Position numbers and translations under genes: made by a program. From assembly GCA_964383365.1 (NCBI GenBank), contig CAYLHF010000011.1, positions 1 to 64,000 on the forward strand: DNA of 64,000 nt, in the 5' to 3' direction. The notes under the pieces were generated by a model, which made no database searches, had not been told where the DNA came from, and saw nothing but the letters and a program-made list of their open reading frames with translations. This DNA is from CAYLHF01 sp964383365. Lineage in GTDB: Bacteria > Bacteroidota > Rhodothermia > Rhodothermales > UBA10348. The stretch's first letter is position 1; each line of letters opens with the position of its first letter. Positions 9,610 through 18,441 of the stretch are shown here, in pieces.

Positions 9610-10266
9610 ATGTCGCTACGCAAAACAGAGAAAGCAGACCTTCGTAATCGCTATCCCCTCTTCGTCGAACTTGGACTCGCCATTACATTGGGTATCCTTG
9701 TAGTCGCTTTTCGGCTCGACATGAGTGTAGACGATACGTTCGAAGTGGCTCTTCAGGAACAGGAAACGGTGCAGATGGAGCAGGTAACTCAGACACAGCA
9801 GATCGAGAAGCCGCCACCACCTCCGCGTCCCCCTGTCCCTGTCGAAGTACCTAACGATGAAGTACTGGAAGACGATGACCTGGATCTGGATGTATTCCTG
9901 GATATCGATCAGGCTCCGGACCTGCCGCCACCGCCCCCTCCAATGGAAGAAGAACCAGAGGAGCCGGAAATTTTTGTAATCGTCGAGCAGATGCCGGACC
10001 TCATTGGTGGTCTCGGTGGGCTCCAGAAAAAAATTCATTACCCTGAAATTGCCAAGAAGGCAGGCGTTGAAGGTCGCGTTTTCCTACAGTTTGTTGTTGA
10101 CGAGCAGGGAAACGTAGCCGATCCCGTAGTGACTCGCGGTATTGGCGCCGGGTGTGATGAGGAAGCCATTCGAGCCATCCTTACGGCTAAATTCAAGCCG
10201 GGTAAGCAGCGTGGGAAGCCGGTAAAGGTCAAGATGTCATTACCGATCACGTTTAAGCTGAAATAG
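9610..10266 (+). CDS. tonB: Energy transducer TonB
   Basis: TonB passes energy from the inner-membrane proton gradient to outer-membrane receptors. This 218-residue protein has a cytoplasmic start, one membrane segment (about 18-36, ELGLAITLGILVVAF), a Pro- and Glu-rich periplasmic spacer (runs of five to six prolines, residues 75-125), and a C-terminal TonB domain (about 145-218: KKIHYPEIAKKAGVEGRVFLQFVVDEQG). I chose the ATG at 9610 because it gives the usual MSLRKTEKADLRN cytoplasmic tail; an in-frame ATG at 9574 would add 12 residues. No exbB or exbD lies beside it. It is a candidate partner for the TonB receptor at 48-51 kb. Confidence 0.92.
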   Translation: MSLRKTEKADLRNRYPLFVELGLAITLGILVVAFRLDMSVDDTFEVALQEQETVQMEQVTQTQQIEKPPPPPRPPVPVEVPNDEVLEDDDLDLDVFLDIDQAPDLPPPPPPMEEEPEEPEIFVIVEQMPDLIGGLGGLQKKIHYPEIAKKAGVEGRVFLQFVVDEQGNVADPVVTRGIGAGCDEEAIRAILTAKFKPGKQRGKPVKVKMSLPITFKLK

Positions 10267-10336
10267 CCACTGGATCCGGCCCTCGGACCGGTAGCGTTCG
10301 ATCAAGAGTGGACGTGATCGAACCAGACAGCGTATA

Positions 10337-10375
10337 ACACAGTGCGCGGCGTTCTCTGAACGCCGCGCACTGTGT
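10337..10375 (+). terminator. Perfect 18-bp hairpin after tonB
   Basis: An exact inverted repeat has arms at 10337-10354 (ACACAGTGCGCGGCGTTC) and 10358-10375 with a 3-nt loop (TCT). It lies 71 nt after the tonB stop. The stem is very stable, but no T-run follows on either strand, so intrinsic termination is doubtful. It may instead be a stop for read-through, an RNA-processing site, or a protein-binding palindrome. Confidence 0.4.
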
Positions 10376-10460
10376 CGTTCACCCGGCAACCACGTCGCGG
10401 TCGAGCGCAACTTTTCCCATTTTAAACGTTCCCTTTTTCAGGGTAAATGTACATTTTGCA

Positions 10461-10700
10461 GTGAATACAGACGTGGAAGCTACCTCTCAACGACCCGTCG
10501 ACGATATCGTCGACCAACTCCTCAGAGATCAGGACTACCTTCTGGCTCAGGAATTGAAACACAAAACCGAAGAGTTGAATCAACTGTTCGTACAGGCGCA
10601 GCGTCAGAAACTCAAAGTAGAACTCGACACCAACGAGCTGAATACCCGGCAGGGTGCCTCTGTCACATGGCTGGAAGTGAAGGTCTATAAGGAAATCTAG
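10461..10700 (+). CDS. Small hypothetical protein (79 aa)
   Basis: I do not recognise this protein. It is acidic to neutral and mostly helical, with a likely coiled coil over residues 15-58 (VDQLLRDQDYLLAQELK, then EELNQLFVQAQRQKLKVELD). The start is a GTG. The open frame fills most of the space between the hairpin at 10.35 kb and the convergent amidohydrolase gene, and it has no overlapping better frame, which supports it being real. It is probably cytosolic, since there is no signal peptide. Confidence 0.6.
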   Translation: MNTDVEATSQRPVDDIVDQLLRDQDYLLAQELKHKTEELNQLFVQAQRQKLKVELDTNELNTRQGASVTWLEVKVYKEI

Positions 10701-10735
10701 TGACCGGGAATCGTCCCGGGCGTGGCGGCATTTCG

Positions 10736-12001
10736 TCAGCGATCAGGTCGGCGAACGATGACACCGTCCTTCATCACAAACACTGTATTGTAGGCATCGG
10801 TGATATCCCGGGCTGGATTTCCGGATACGGCTACGAGGTCAGCCAGTAATCCGCGTCTAATAGAACCCAGGTGAGAATCAAGTTCCAGGGCACGCGCATT
10901 CACTGACGTAGCCCCTCTCAGAGCATCGATTGGGGACATTCCGTATTCAACCATCAGTTCCATTTCCCAGGCATTTCTTCCGTGGGTAAACACACCCACA
11001 TCCCCTCCGACTCCTATCGTCACACCCATTTCCAATGCGCGCCGAAAAACTTTCTTCTTGGCAGAAATTCGTTCAGGCTCAGGATCTGAACCTTTATCCC
11101 ATCCAGCATACATGCTGATCGCCTCACCCGCAGCGAGCGTAGGAATCCACGCGACATTCCGCTCTATCATCTCACGAAAAATTTCGTCAGTGGCACCGTC
11201 GCCATGTTCGATCGTTCGAACCCCACCGCGAATGGCGTTCCGCATTCCCTGCTCTGTTCCAGCGTGAGCTACGACCATTCGTCCACTCGACGCGGCAATC
11301 CGGACGGCTAGAGCGATTTCCTCCTCCGTGAACGTCGGCATTGCCTTCCCATGTTGGCCCCATCGGTAATCGGCGTACATCTTGACGACATCGGCCCCGT
11401 GACCGATCTGGTCGCGAACGACTCGTATCAATTCATCGTGACCGTCTGCCTCTTCTGCCCCGAGAGGAACGTCAAAATCCGAATGAAAGCCTTTGGGTCC
11501 ATAACTCCCGGTGGCAACGATTGCCCGACTCGCAACGATCAGACGGGGTCCGGGAATTATTCCCAGATCGATCGCCTTTTTGAGCTCAATATCGGCGTAT
11601 CCGGCTCCCTCGGTGCCCAGATCGCGCAATGTGGTCCACCCGGCCATGAGCGTATTGCGCGCATGAACAGTTGCCCTGGCTACGCGAAGCGTACGGGATT
11701 CCCGAAGCACCTGATCATTCCATGATGCCTCATCATAGGGATGGAGTAGCAGATGGGCATGCGCCTCGATGAAACCGGGAAGCAGCGTCGAGCCCTCCAG
11801 CCGAATGCGGTCCGCACCCGTCTCAGCATCGACCTCGGACTCTTTCCCTGCAGTAACAATGTGATCCCCTTCGACAAGAACAACCCAACCGTCATGAATC
11901 TCATTGCCGTCAAAAACGCGATCCGGTACAAGCAGCGTCTGCTGAGCCTGCGCAAGAGAAGCACCCAAAAAGAGAACAAGAGCAACGAGAAAACTTCGCA
12001 T
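10736..12001 (-). CDS. Secreted metal-dependent amidohydrolase (imidazolonepropionase/prolidase-like)
   Basis: This TIM-barrel amidohydrolase hydrolyses an amide or cyclic amide with metal help, possibly a Xaa-Pro-type dipeptide. The visible metal ligands are EAHAHLL (His-x-His), the lysine in ADVVKMYADYRW (usually carboxylated), VVAHAGTEQG, TIEHGDG and the aspartate in VGGDVGVF. From the chosen ATG at 12001 the protein is 421 residues and begins with a clean signal peptide (MRSFLVALVLFLGASLAQA), so it is exported to the periplasm. A longer frame reaching 12091 would bury this signal and is rejected. The gene stands alone, converging with the small gene at 10.7 kb. The substrate cannot be read from the sequence. 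Confidence 0.85.
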   Translation of the reverse strand: MRSFLVALVLFLGASLAQAQQTLLVPDRVFDGNEIHDGWVVLVEGDHIVTAGKESEVDAETGADRIRLEGSTLLPGFIEAHAHLLLHPYDEASWNDQVLRESRTLRVARATVHARNTLMAGWTTLRDLGTEGAGYADIELKKAIDLGIIPGPRLIVASRAIVATGSYGPKGFHSDFDVPLGAEEADGHDELIRVVRDQIGHGADVVKMYADYRWGQHGKAMPTFTEEEIALAVRIAASSGRMVVAHAGTEQGMRNAIRGGVRTIEHGDGATDEIFREMIERNVAWIPTLAAGEAISMYAGWDKGSDPEPERISAKKKVFRRALEMGVTIGVGGDVGVFTHGRNAWEMELMVEYGMSPIDALRGATSVNARALELDSHLGSIRRGLLADLVAVSGNPARDITDAYNTVFVMKDGVIVRRPDR

Positions 12002-12093
12002 CACAGTAGAATTTAGATGTAGAAAGGATTGCAGAATACCCCTGCAGGTCGGAGATTTCAACCCGTTAATCAAACAACCACAACCCGGCATCC

Positions 12094-13362
12094 ATGGGCA
12101 TCGATGTTGACCGAATCCGAGAAGTCTTTCCCTCTCTTCATGTTGTAGACGACGGTAATCCGAGGGTCTATCTGGACAATCCGGGAGGAACCCAGGTTCC
12201 GCAATCCGTCATAGACCGAACGCGGGACTATTTCACGACAATGAATGCCAATGGAGATGGAGCCTTTGTGACGTCGAGAGGGTCTGACCGATTGCTTGAT
12301 CACGCTCATGAGGCAATGGCTGACTTCCTGAACGCGCCCGATCCGGCCGAGATTGTCTTCGGCCAGAATATGACCAGTCTGACCTTTTCCATCTCGCGGT
12401 CCCTGGGTCGTCAGATGAAATCGGGAGATGAGATCATTCTGACTCGAATGGACCACGATGCCAACATCAGTCCGTGGTTAATGCTGGCTGAAGACCGCGG
12501 TCTTTCCATCCGCTGGTTGGATTTTGACCCCGAATCGTGTCAGTATCAATTGGAAACACTCGATGATTTACTCTCTGATCGCACCCGCCTTGTCGCCGTT
12601 AATTATGCCAGCAACGCGATAGGGACCGTCAACGACGTTGCAGAAATTGTTCGCAAGGCCCACGCAGCCGGAGCGCTCGTTTTTGTTGATGCTGTCCAGT
12701 TTTGTCCGCATGGCGTGACGGATGTTCAGAAACTGGGCTGTGACGTTCTGGTCTGTTCGGCGTATAAATTTTTCGGCCCGCACCAGGGTATTTTATGGGG
12801 AAGGAAAACCCTCCTGGAATCGCTCACACCGTATAAGGTCCGACCCGCTTCCAACGAACTGCCCGGCCGATTCGAGACGGGTACCCTCTCTCATGAGGGA
12901 CTCGCAGGAACGCTCGGAGCAATAGAGTATATCGAGTGGATTGGAGCAGAAATGAGTCCTGCTTCACCGCAGTTCGGGCGCCGATCAGACCGGTCCAATG
13001 TACTCGCGGCGGCCATGACGACCATTGGTGATTATGAATCCTGCCTGGGAGAGGTTTTCGAGCAAGGTCTCCGGCACATTCCGGGTGTGAAATTCCACGG
13101 ACCTGAACGAGGTTGCGACCGTGTTCCTACGTACGCAGTCTCGTTCGAAGGCCATCGCCCGAGAGTGCTCGCAGAAGAACTGGGTAAGCACAATATTTTC
13201 GCCTGGGATGGCCACTATTATGCCGTGGAAGTTATCAGCCGCCTCGGACTCGACCAGGCCGGGGGGATGCTTCGTCTGGGATTGGCACATTACAATTCCC
13301 GCAAAGAAATCGACCGAACCCTGAACGTCCTCTCGGACATTGTTCGGACGAAAACGGTTTAA
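12094..13362 (+). CDS. Class V aminotransferase, cysteine desulfurase-like (VC1184 type)
   Basis: This is a 422-residue PLP enzyme of the class V fold. The lysine that binds PLP is in VCSAYKFFGPHQGILWG, and YLDNPGGTQVP, MDHDANISPW and VDAVQFCPHG are other family landmarks. It resembles the cysteine desulfurase-like subgroup named after Vibrio VC1184. The loop that carries the active-site cysteine in true cysteine desulfurases reads IFAWDGHYYAVEV here and has no cysteine, so sulfur transfer to a protein is unlikely. The real substrate is unknown. It is divergent from the amidohydrolase with about 90 nt between starts, and no sulfur-assembly genes are nearby. Confidence 0.82.
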   Translation: MGIDVDRIREVFPSLHVVDDGNPRVYLDNPGGTQVPQSVIDRTRDYFTTMNANGDGAFVTSRGSDRLLDHAHEAMADFLNAPDPAEIVFGQNMTSLTFSISRSLGRQMKSGDEIILTRMDHDANISPWLMLAEDRGLSIRWLDFDPESCQYQLETLDDLLSDRTRLVAVNYASNAIGTVNDVAEIVRKAHAAGALVFVDAVQFCPHGVTDVQKLGCDVLVCSAYKFFGPHQGILWGRKTLLESLTPYKVRPASNELPGRFETGTLSHEGLAGTLGAIEYIEWIGAEMSPASPQFGRRSDRSNVLAAAMTTIGDYESCLGEVFEQGLRHIPGVKFHGPERGCDRVPTYAVSFEGHRPRVLAEELGKHNIFAWDGHYYAVEVISRLGLDQAGGMLRLGLAHYNSRKEIDRTLNVLSDIVRTKTV

Positions 13363-13418
13363 CCGGGGAGCTACGTCATGCAGCAACCGATGGACGTCTG
13401 CGAACCATCCAAACAATC

Positions 13419-13706
13419 CTAAAGCGCGATTACGCCGGGTATTGCGTTGGCGGCTTCATAGATAGCGATGACATCGTCCACATTCGCTACATCAATCCTC
13501 GCCGTTACGCTGACATAGTTTCCTTTGCTCGACGCCCTGACGATTGGTTTCGACCCCGCAAAAACAGCTTCCATGGCAGCCAATTCCTTTCTGGGGACGA
13601 TGAATTTGAAGAGGTATTGACCGGGCCAATCCATCTGTTCATTCAACAGGGTGCGGAACGCTTTCCAGTCGGTTTCTCCCGTATGTTGCGTGCTGCGATC
13701 AGTCAT
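13419..13706 (-). CDS. DUF493 (YbeD-like) family protein
   Basis: This 95-residue cytosolic protein matches the small ferredoxin-fold DUF493/YbeD family. The key segment is KPIVRASSKGNYVSVTARI, which parallels the SSKGNYHSVSV segment of E. coli YbeD, followed by VDDVIAIYEAANAIPGVIAL. In E. coli ybeD lies beside lipoic-acid genes, but there is none here, so I give no role. It converges with the class V aminotransferase gene, with 56 nt between their stops. Confidence 0.82.
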   Translation of the reverse strand: MTDRSTQHTGETDWKAFRTLLNEQMDWPGQYLFKFIVPRKELAAMEAVFAGSKPIVRASSKGNYVSVTARIDVANVDDVIAIYEAANAIPGVIAL

Positions 13707-13847
13707 GAATCACGGACGATGTCATTTGTTCTGGCTTTCGAGAACCGATTTAAGCGCTATTCGTGACGGGGTTCCGGGGAGACGCAACACGAACAGGACG
13801 CTGATCGTCTAAATCGTATATTTTGATTCCACTAACGGACTCCGATT

Positions 13848-14990
13848 ATGTTTTTTCTACCCGAATGGGCACCCAATATTCACCCGCTGATCATCCATTT
13901 TCCCATCGGGCTCCTCATTGCGGCATTCCTCTTCGACGTTCTGAGTATGGTTCTGAAGAAGTTACCTGTATGGAAAAAGAGCGCCATCATTCTATACATT
14001 TTCGGAGCCGTTGCAGCCATCGCGACGTATTTCACTGGTGATCTTGCCGGAGACTCCGTTTTTCTTCCGACGGATGCAAACGCTCTTCTCACAGAGCACG
14101 CTGATCTGGGTCTCTGGACGATGGGTTTTTTCGTGGTCTACGCTCTCGTTCGCCTGATCACATACGTCTCAGATATAGAATCTCGCACGTCGATCCACGC
14201 GACACTGACCGTCGTGGGACTGGGGGGGCTGGCGCTCATGTATTCGACCGCCGAACACGGTGCCCAGCTGGTCTATCGATATGGAGTAGGCGTACAGGCG
14301 ATTGATCACAGTCCGGATACCCTTGATCTGCGTGCCGACTCACTCTCCGATGGTACGTCCCCTACCGCCACGCCGGATGGCGGTTGGATCTGGAATCCAG
14401 GTCAGGCCACAGGCTGGAGTAATGGGCTCCAGTTTCCCGAAGAGGGTCAGGAATATATTCGTCCTGCGATGCTCGATGGTAGTGAGCACGGAGATGTCCT
14501 GGGCCTTACGGTAGAAGGCGTACCGGTGTCCATGGTCTATGATAAAGACATCGGAGCTATACAGATTGACGCATCAATCAATCTGGATGATTTTACAGGT
14601 ACATTTATGTTCATCTATGGTGTTGTAGACGCCGACCATTATCATTTCATGGCCGTAGGAAATGGAGAAATGAGACAGGGACGAAGTGAAAATGGAGACT
14701 TTTACCTGCTCGATACCAAAAAGTACGATGCGGCCGGATGGCAAACGTACCGGGTGGTCTCCGATGGCAGGCACGCCCGTGCCTATGCGGGGGAAGCGCT
14801 CGTAACCCACGGCCACGGATCTCCTTCGAGCGTGGGACCTGCGGGTATTCGGATCAACGGTGAGGGAACGGTCCGTATCGACTTCGTCAAGGTGCATCCT
14901 CTACGACCGATAGAGGTTTCGGCAACCGACGGTGAGAACGACGACAACACCGGCGGGTCGGGTGATCGCGATAGTAGTGACGAAAAATGA
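13848..14990 (+). CDS. DUF2231 membrane protein with C-terminal jelly-roll-like domain
   Basis: The N-terminal half (about residues 1-150) is a DUF2231 membrane domain. It opens with WAPNIHPLIIHFPIGLLIAAFLFDVLSM, with the two conserved histidines, and has four hydrophobic helices at about 13-35, 47-66, 85-105 and 115-132. The second half (about 190-355) is a beta-rich segment resembling concanavalin-like or LamG domains (IDASINLDDFTGTFMFIYGVVDADHYHFMAV, then GWQTYRVVSDGRHARAYAGE). The tail is acidic and low-complexity. The usual DUF2231 protein is only the membrane half, so this is a fusion placing a possible ligand-binding domain in the periplasm. The stop overlaps the next start by 4 nt. 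Confidence 0.72.
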   Translation: MFFLPEWAPNIHPLIIHFPIGLLIAAFLFDVLSMVLKKLPVWKKSAIILYIFGAVAAIATYFTGDLAGDSVFLPTDANALLTEHADLGLWTMGFFVVYALVRLITYVSDIESRTSIHATLTVVGLGGLALMYSTAEHGAQLVYRYGVGVQAIDHSPDTLDLRADSLSDGTSPTATPDGGWIWNPGQATGWSNGLQFPEEGQEYIRPAMLDGSEHGDVLGLTVEGVPVSMVYDKDIGAIQIDASINLDDFTGTFMFIYGVVDADHYHFMAVGNGEMRQGRSENGDFYLLDTKKYDAAGWQTYRVVSDGRHARAYAGEALVTHGHGSPSSVGPAGIRINGEGTVRIDFVKVHPLRPIEVSATDGENDDNTGGSGDRDSSDEK

Positions 14991-15625
14991 GTACCGGAAT
15001 CGACGAGTCTGAAACCGGTCGTCGCGACCACTGGGAATCCCTCTACGCGAATGCCGACATCTGCCGGGTAAATTGGTATCAACCATCGCCTTCGGCAACG
15101 CTGGATCGGATATTGAAATACGTGCCCGACCGTTCTGCCCGAATGATTGACGTGGGCGGTGGCGGTTCGTTACTGATCGACACGCTCCTCGACGCAGGCT
15201 ATCAAAGGTTATCCGTACTGGATATTTCGGCTTCGGGGCTGGATGTATCGAAAAAGCGGCTGGGACATCGAGCGGCACAGGTCGCGTGGATAACACAGGA
15301 TGTACAGCTCTTCCGTCCCGAATACCCGTTTGATTTCTGGCATGACCGTGCCGTTTTTCATTTTATTCGCGAAGAGAATGATCAGCGTGCCTACCGCGAC
15401 GTACTGTACCGTTCACTTCGTCCGGGTGGTATGCTGATTATATCGACTTTTGCGGTCAACGGGCCGTTCCGGTGTGCCGGACTGGATGTAGTTCAATATG
15501 ATGACCTCAAAATGAATGCGGTGCTTGGCCGAGCCTTTGAGCGGGTTCATTCAGGTAATGAAACCCATCAGACCCCGCGCGGTGAGTCGCAACTTTTTTG
15601 GTACGGTGTCTACAGAAGGAAATAA
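14987..15625 (+). CDS. Class I SAM-dependent methyltransferase
   Basis: This 212-residue cytosolic methyltransferase has the Rossmann motif I MIDVGGGGSLLIDTLL (about residue 46), motif II VLDISASGLDVSKKRL, and the post-motif FDFWHDRAVFHFIREENDQ, typical of small thiopurine-like or Tellurite-resistance-like methyltransferases. The N-terminal DHWESLYANADICRVNWYQPSP is also characteristic of that subgroup. The start codon overlaps the stop of the DUF2231 gene (ATGA at 14987-14990), so the two are coupled. The substrate is unknown. Confidence 0.85.
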   Translation: MSTGIDESETGRRDHWESLYANADICRVNWYQPSPSATLDRILKYVPDRSARMIDVGGGGSLLIDTLLDAGYQRLSVLDISASGLDVSKKRLGHRAAQVAWITQDVQLFRPEYPFDFWHDRAVFHFIREENDQRAYRDVLYRSLRPGGMLIISTFAVNGPFRCAGLDVVQYDDLKMNAVLGRAFERVHSGNETHQTPRGESQLFWYGVYRRK

Positions 15626-15809
15626 CTGGCGGTTTATACTGACATCCTGTCTGAATCTTCGGAACGGTATGCTTTTCGTTGGCTTCTGGTGGAAGAATGA
15701 AACGCACTATAAATTAAAAAATAGCCTGTTTTCCCGTTATCGAGGCTCTACCCTCGAATCATCTGCTGACAAATAGGCGCATATATTGAAATAAAGATTC
15801 CTGACTCGC

Positions 15810-18440
15810 ATGAATATGAACCTGCAGAAATTTACGGTGAAAGCGCGGGAAGCGATCAAGAAAGCCACGGAAATCGCTGCATCCCGGAATCATCAGGCCA
15901 TAGAACCCCCGCATCTCCTGCTCGCATTTCTGAGCGACACAGGTGGCATCGTGGAGAGCATTCTTTCCAAACTCGGAGCCCACAGCCAACAGTTGCAGAC
16001 GCGGGTTGAGGGTGCGCTTGAAAAACTTCCAATCGTGACAGGATCCAGTGTTTCGGGACAATTTGTCGGAAAAGAGGCGAAGAAGGTCTTTGACCGGGCA
16101 CTGGCGGAAGCCGAACAACTCCACGATGAATTCGTCGCTTCAGAGCACCTTCTGATTGCCCTTTCGGCCGCTACAGAAAAAACCGGGGAGGCCCTTCGAG
16201 AGGCAGGAGTTACCAGGGATTCCATTCTTTCAATCCTGAAAAGTGTTCGTGGCAGTCAAAGCGTGACTGACGAACACGCTGAGAGTCGATATCGTGCCCT
16301 GGAGCGCTACACCCGAGACCTGAATGACCTGGCATCCAGGGGGAAAATAGACCCTGTTATAGGTAGAGACGAAGAAATCAGAAGGATTCTGCAAATTCTC
16401 TCTCGCAGAACCAAGAACAATCCGATACTCGTCGGAGAACCCGGCGTAGGAAAAACGGCCATAGCCGAGGGACTGGCCATCCGGATCGTTCAGGGTGATG
16501 TGCCTGAAGGTTTACGGAATAAGCAGATCCTCGCACTCGACATGGGTGCACTTATCGCCGGGGCCAAATATCGTGGTGAATTCGAAGATCGACTGAAGGC
16601 TGTTGTCAAGGAGATCACGGAATCGGATGGTAGAATCGTTCTCTTCATCGACGAGATTCACACACTCGTCGGCGCGGGTGCCGGAGAGGGAGCCATGGAT
16701 GCTGCCAATATCCTGAAGCCTGCTCTCGCACGCGGTGAACTCCGGGCCATCGGAGCGACAACGCTCGACGAATACAGGAAATACCTGGAGAAGGACAAGG
16801 CCCTGGAACGTCGTTTTCAGATGGTCCTGGTTAATGAACCAACCGTAGACGATACCATATCTATCCTTCGTGGGATCAAAGAGAGGTACGAGGTCCATCA
16901 CGGCGTCCGGATTACAGATGGTGCCCTCGTCTCGGCGGCAGAACTGAGCCATCGATACATCTCTGATCGATTCCTTCCCGACAAGGCAATCGACCTCATC
17001 GACGAATCGGCCGCCCGACTGCGGATTGAGATCGACTCGATGCCCGAAGAGTTGGATCAGCTTGAGCGTGCCATCCGTCAGTTGGAAATAGAGCGGGAAG
17101 CGATGAAACGCGAGCACGACGAAGACAAGTTGGCTCACATTGCAGAACAACTTGCAAATCTGGAAGAACAACGACTGGCTCTCCGGGCCCGTTGGGAGCA
17201 GGAGAAGGAAATCATCCAGGCTATTCGACGGGCGAAGGAAGAGATCGAGAGACTGCGTGTAGAGGCAGAGCGTCTTGAGCGTGAAGGACAGTATGGTGAC
17301 GTTGCCGAAGTCAGGTATGGAAAACTTCCTCAGCTGGAAGAAGAAGTAGAAAAAGAAAACGCCCGACTCGTTCTGCTTCAGAAAAAAGGAGCGCTACTCA
17401 AAGAAGAAATTGACTCGGAAGATATCGCCGCCATCGTATCGAAATGGACCGGAATCCCGGTATCTCGAATGCTTGAAAGCGAACGAGCCAAGCTTGTTCA
17501 TATGGATGACGAACTCTCGAAGAACGTCGTTGGACAAACGGAAGCTATCGAAGCCGTTTCCAATGCTGTTCGGAGAGGTCGAGCCGGACTACAGGAAGAG
17601 AATCGCCCCATTGGATCGTTCATTTTCCTCGGCTCAACCGGCGTCGGAAAAACGGAATTAGCCAAGACTCTGGCGTCTTTCCTGTTTAATGACGAAAACG
17701 CGATGATTCGTATCGATATGAGCGAATATCAGGAACGTCACACAGTGAGTCGCCTCGTGGGTGCTCCTCCCGGTTATGTCGGTTATGAGGAGGGCGGACA
17801 ACTCACTGAACAGGTTCGCCGTAAACCGTATTCGGTTGTGCTGCTGGATGAAATCGAGAAAGCCCATCCGGAAGTGTTCAATATTCTCCTGCAGGTATTG
17901 GATGATGGTCGTCTGACGGATAATCGTGGTCGTCTCGCGGATTTTAAGAATACGATTATCATCATGACGAGTAATCTCGGCTCCGAGTTGATCCAGAGCA
18001 GGCTGGACCTGAACGACGGCCTGCTTTCAGCTATTGATGAACAGAACTTGAAAGGGGAGCTCCTGTCGCTGCTAAAACAACGAATGAGACCCGAATTCTT
18101 GAATCGAATAGACGAGATCGTTGTGTTCCATCCGCTGAGTAAGGAGAATATCCGGGAGATCGCCGAAATACAGTTCGACCGGGTCCGGGACCTGGCCAGC
18201 CGATCCAATGGCCTGGATCTGATTCTGTCCGATCGAGCCAAGGATTATCTGGCCGAAAAAGGATTTGATCCTGTTTTCGGTGCCCGCCCGTTGAAGCGGG
18301 TCATTCAGCGTGAGATCACCAACAAACTCGCCGAGGAGGTACTCTCCGGGTGGATAAAGCCGGGGCAGAGAATTGAAATTGATTCGTCGGCTGACGGGCT
18401 CATCTTTGAAACCGTAACGGAAGAAAATCGGATCGTATAA
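15810..18440 (+). CDS. clpB: ATP-dependent disaggregase ClpB
   Basis: ClpB is a hexameric Hsp100 chaperone that pulls proteins out of aggregates together with DnaK. The 876-residue protein has the N-domain repeats (1-150), a first AAA+ domain with Walker A GEPGVGKTAIAEGL at about 209, a coiled-coil middle domain (about 410-525, rich in Glu and Arg), and a second AAA+ domain with Walker A GSTGVGKTELAK at about 608 and Walker B VVLLDEIEKAHPEVF. The middle domain and full length separate it from ClpA and ClpC. Two ATG codons (15810, 15816) are possible starts. The 184 nt before it hold no recognisable CIRCE element. It converges with the kinase gene with only 1 nt between the stops. Confidence 0.96.
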   Translation: MNMNLQKFTVKAREAIKKATEIAASRNHQAIEPPHLLLAFLSDTGGIVESILSKLGAHSQQLQTRVEGALEKLPIVTGSSVSGQFVGKEAKKVFDRALAEAEQLHDEFVASEHLLIALSAATEKTGEALREAGVTRDSILSILKSVRGSQSVTDEHAESRYRALERYTRDLNDLASRGKIDPVIGRDEEIRRILQILSRRTKNNPILVGEPGVGKTAIAEGLAIRIVQGDVPEGLRNKQILALDMGALIAGAKYRGEFEDRLKAVVKEITESDGRIVLFIDEIHTLVGAGAGEGAMDAANILKPALARGELRAIGATTLDEYRKYLEKDKALERRFQMVLVNEPTVDDTISILRGIKERYEVHHGVRITDGALVSAAELSHRYISDRFLPDKAIDLIDESAARLRIEIDSMPEELDQLERAIRQLEIEREAMKREHDEDKLAHIAEQLANLEEQRLALRARWEQEKEIIQAIRRAKEEIERLRVEAERLEREGQYGDVAEVRYGKLPQLEEEVEKENARLVLLQKKGALLKEEIDSEDIAAIVSKWTGIPVSRMLESERAKLVHMDDELSKNVVGQTEAIEAVSNAVRRGRAGLQEENRPIGSFIFLGSTGVGKTELAKTLASFLFNDENAMIRIDMSEYQERHTVSRLVGAPPGYVGYEEGGQLTEQVRRKPYSVVLLDEIEKAHPEVFNILLQVLDDGRLTDNRGRLADFKNTIIIMTSNLGSELIQSRLDLNDGLLSAIDEQNLKGELLSLLKQRMRPEFLNRIDEIVVFHPLSKENIREIAEIQFDRVRDLASRSNGLDLILSDRAKDYLAEKGFDPVFGARPLKRVIQREITNKLAEEVLSGWIKPGQRIEIDSSADGLIFETVTEENRIV

Positions 18441-18441
18441 G

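Noticed and set aside
15626..15809. CIRCE or other heat-shock operator before clpB
   Set aside because: No TTAGCACTC-type inverted repeat is present; only a 6-bp TCGAGG/CCTCGA dyad is seen.
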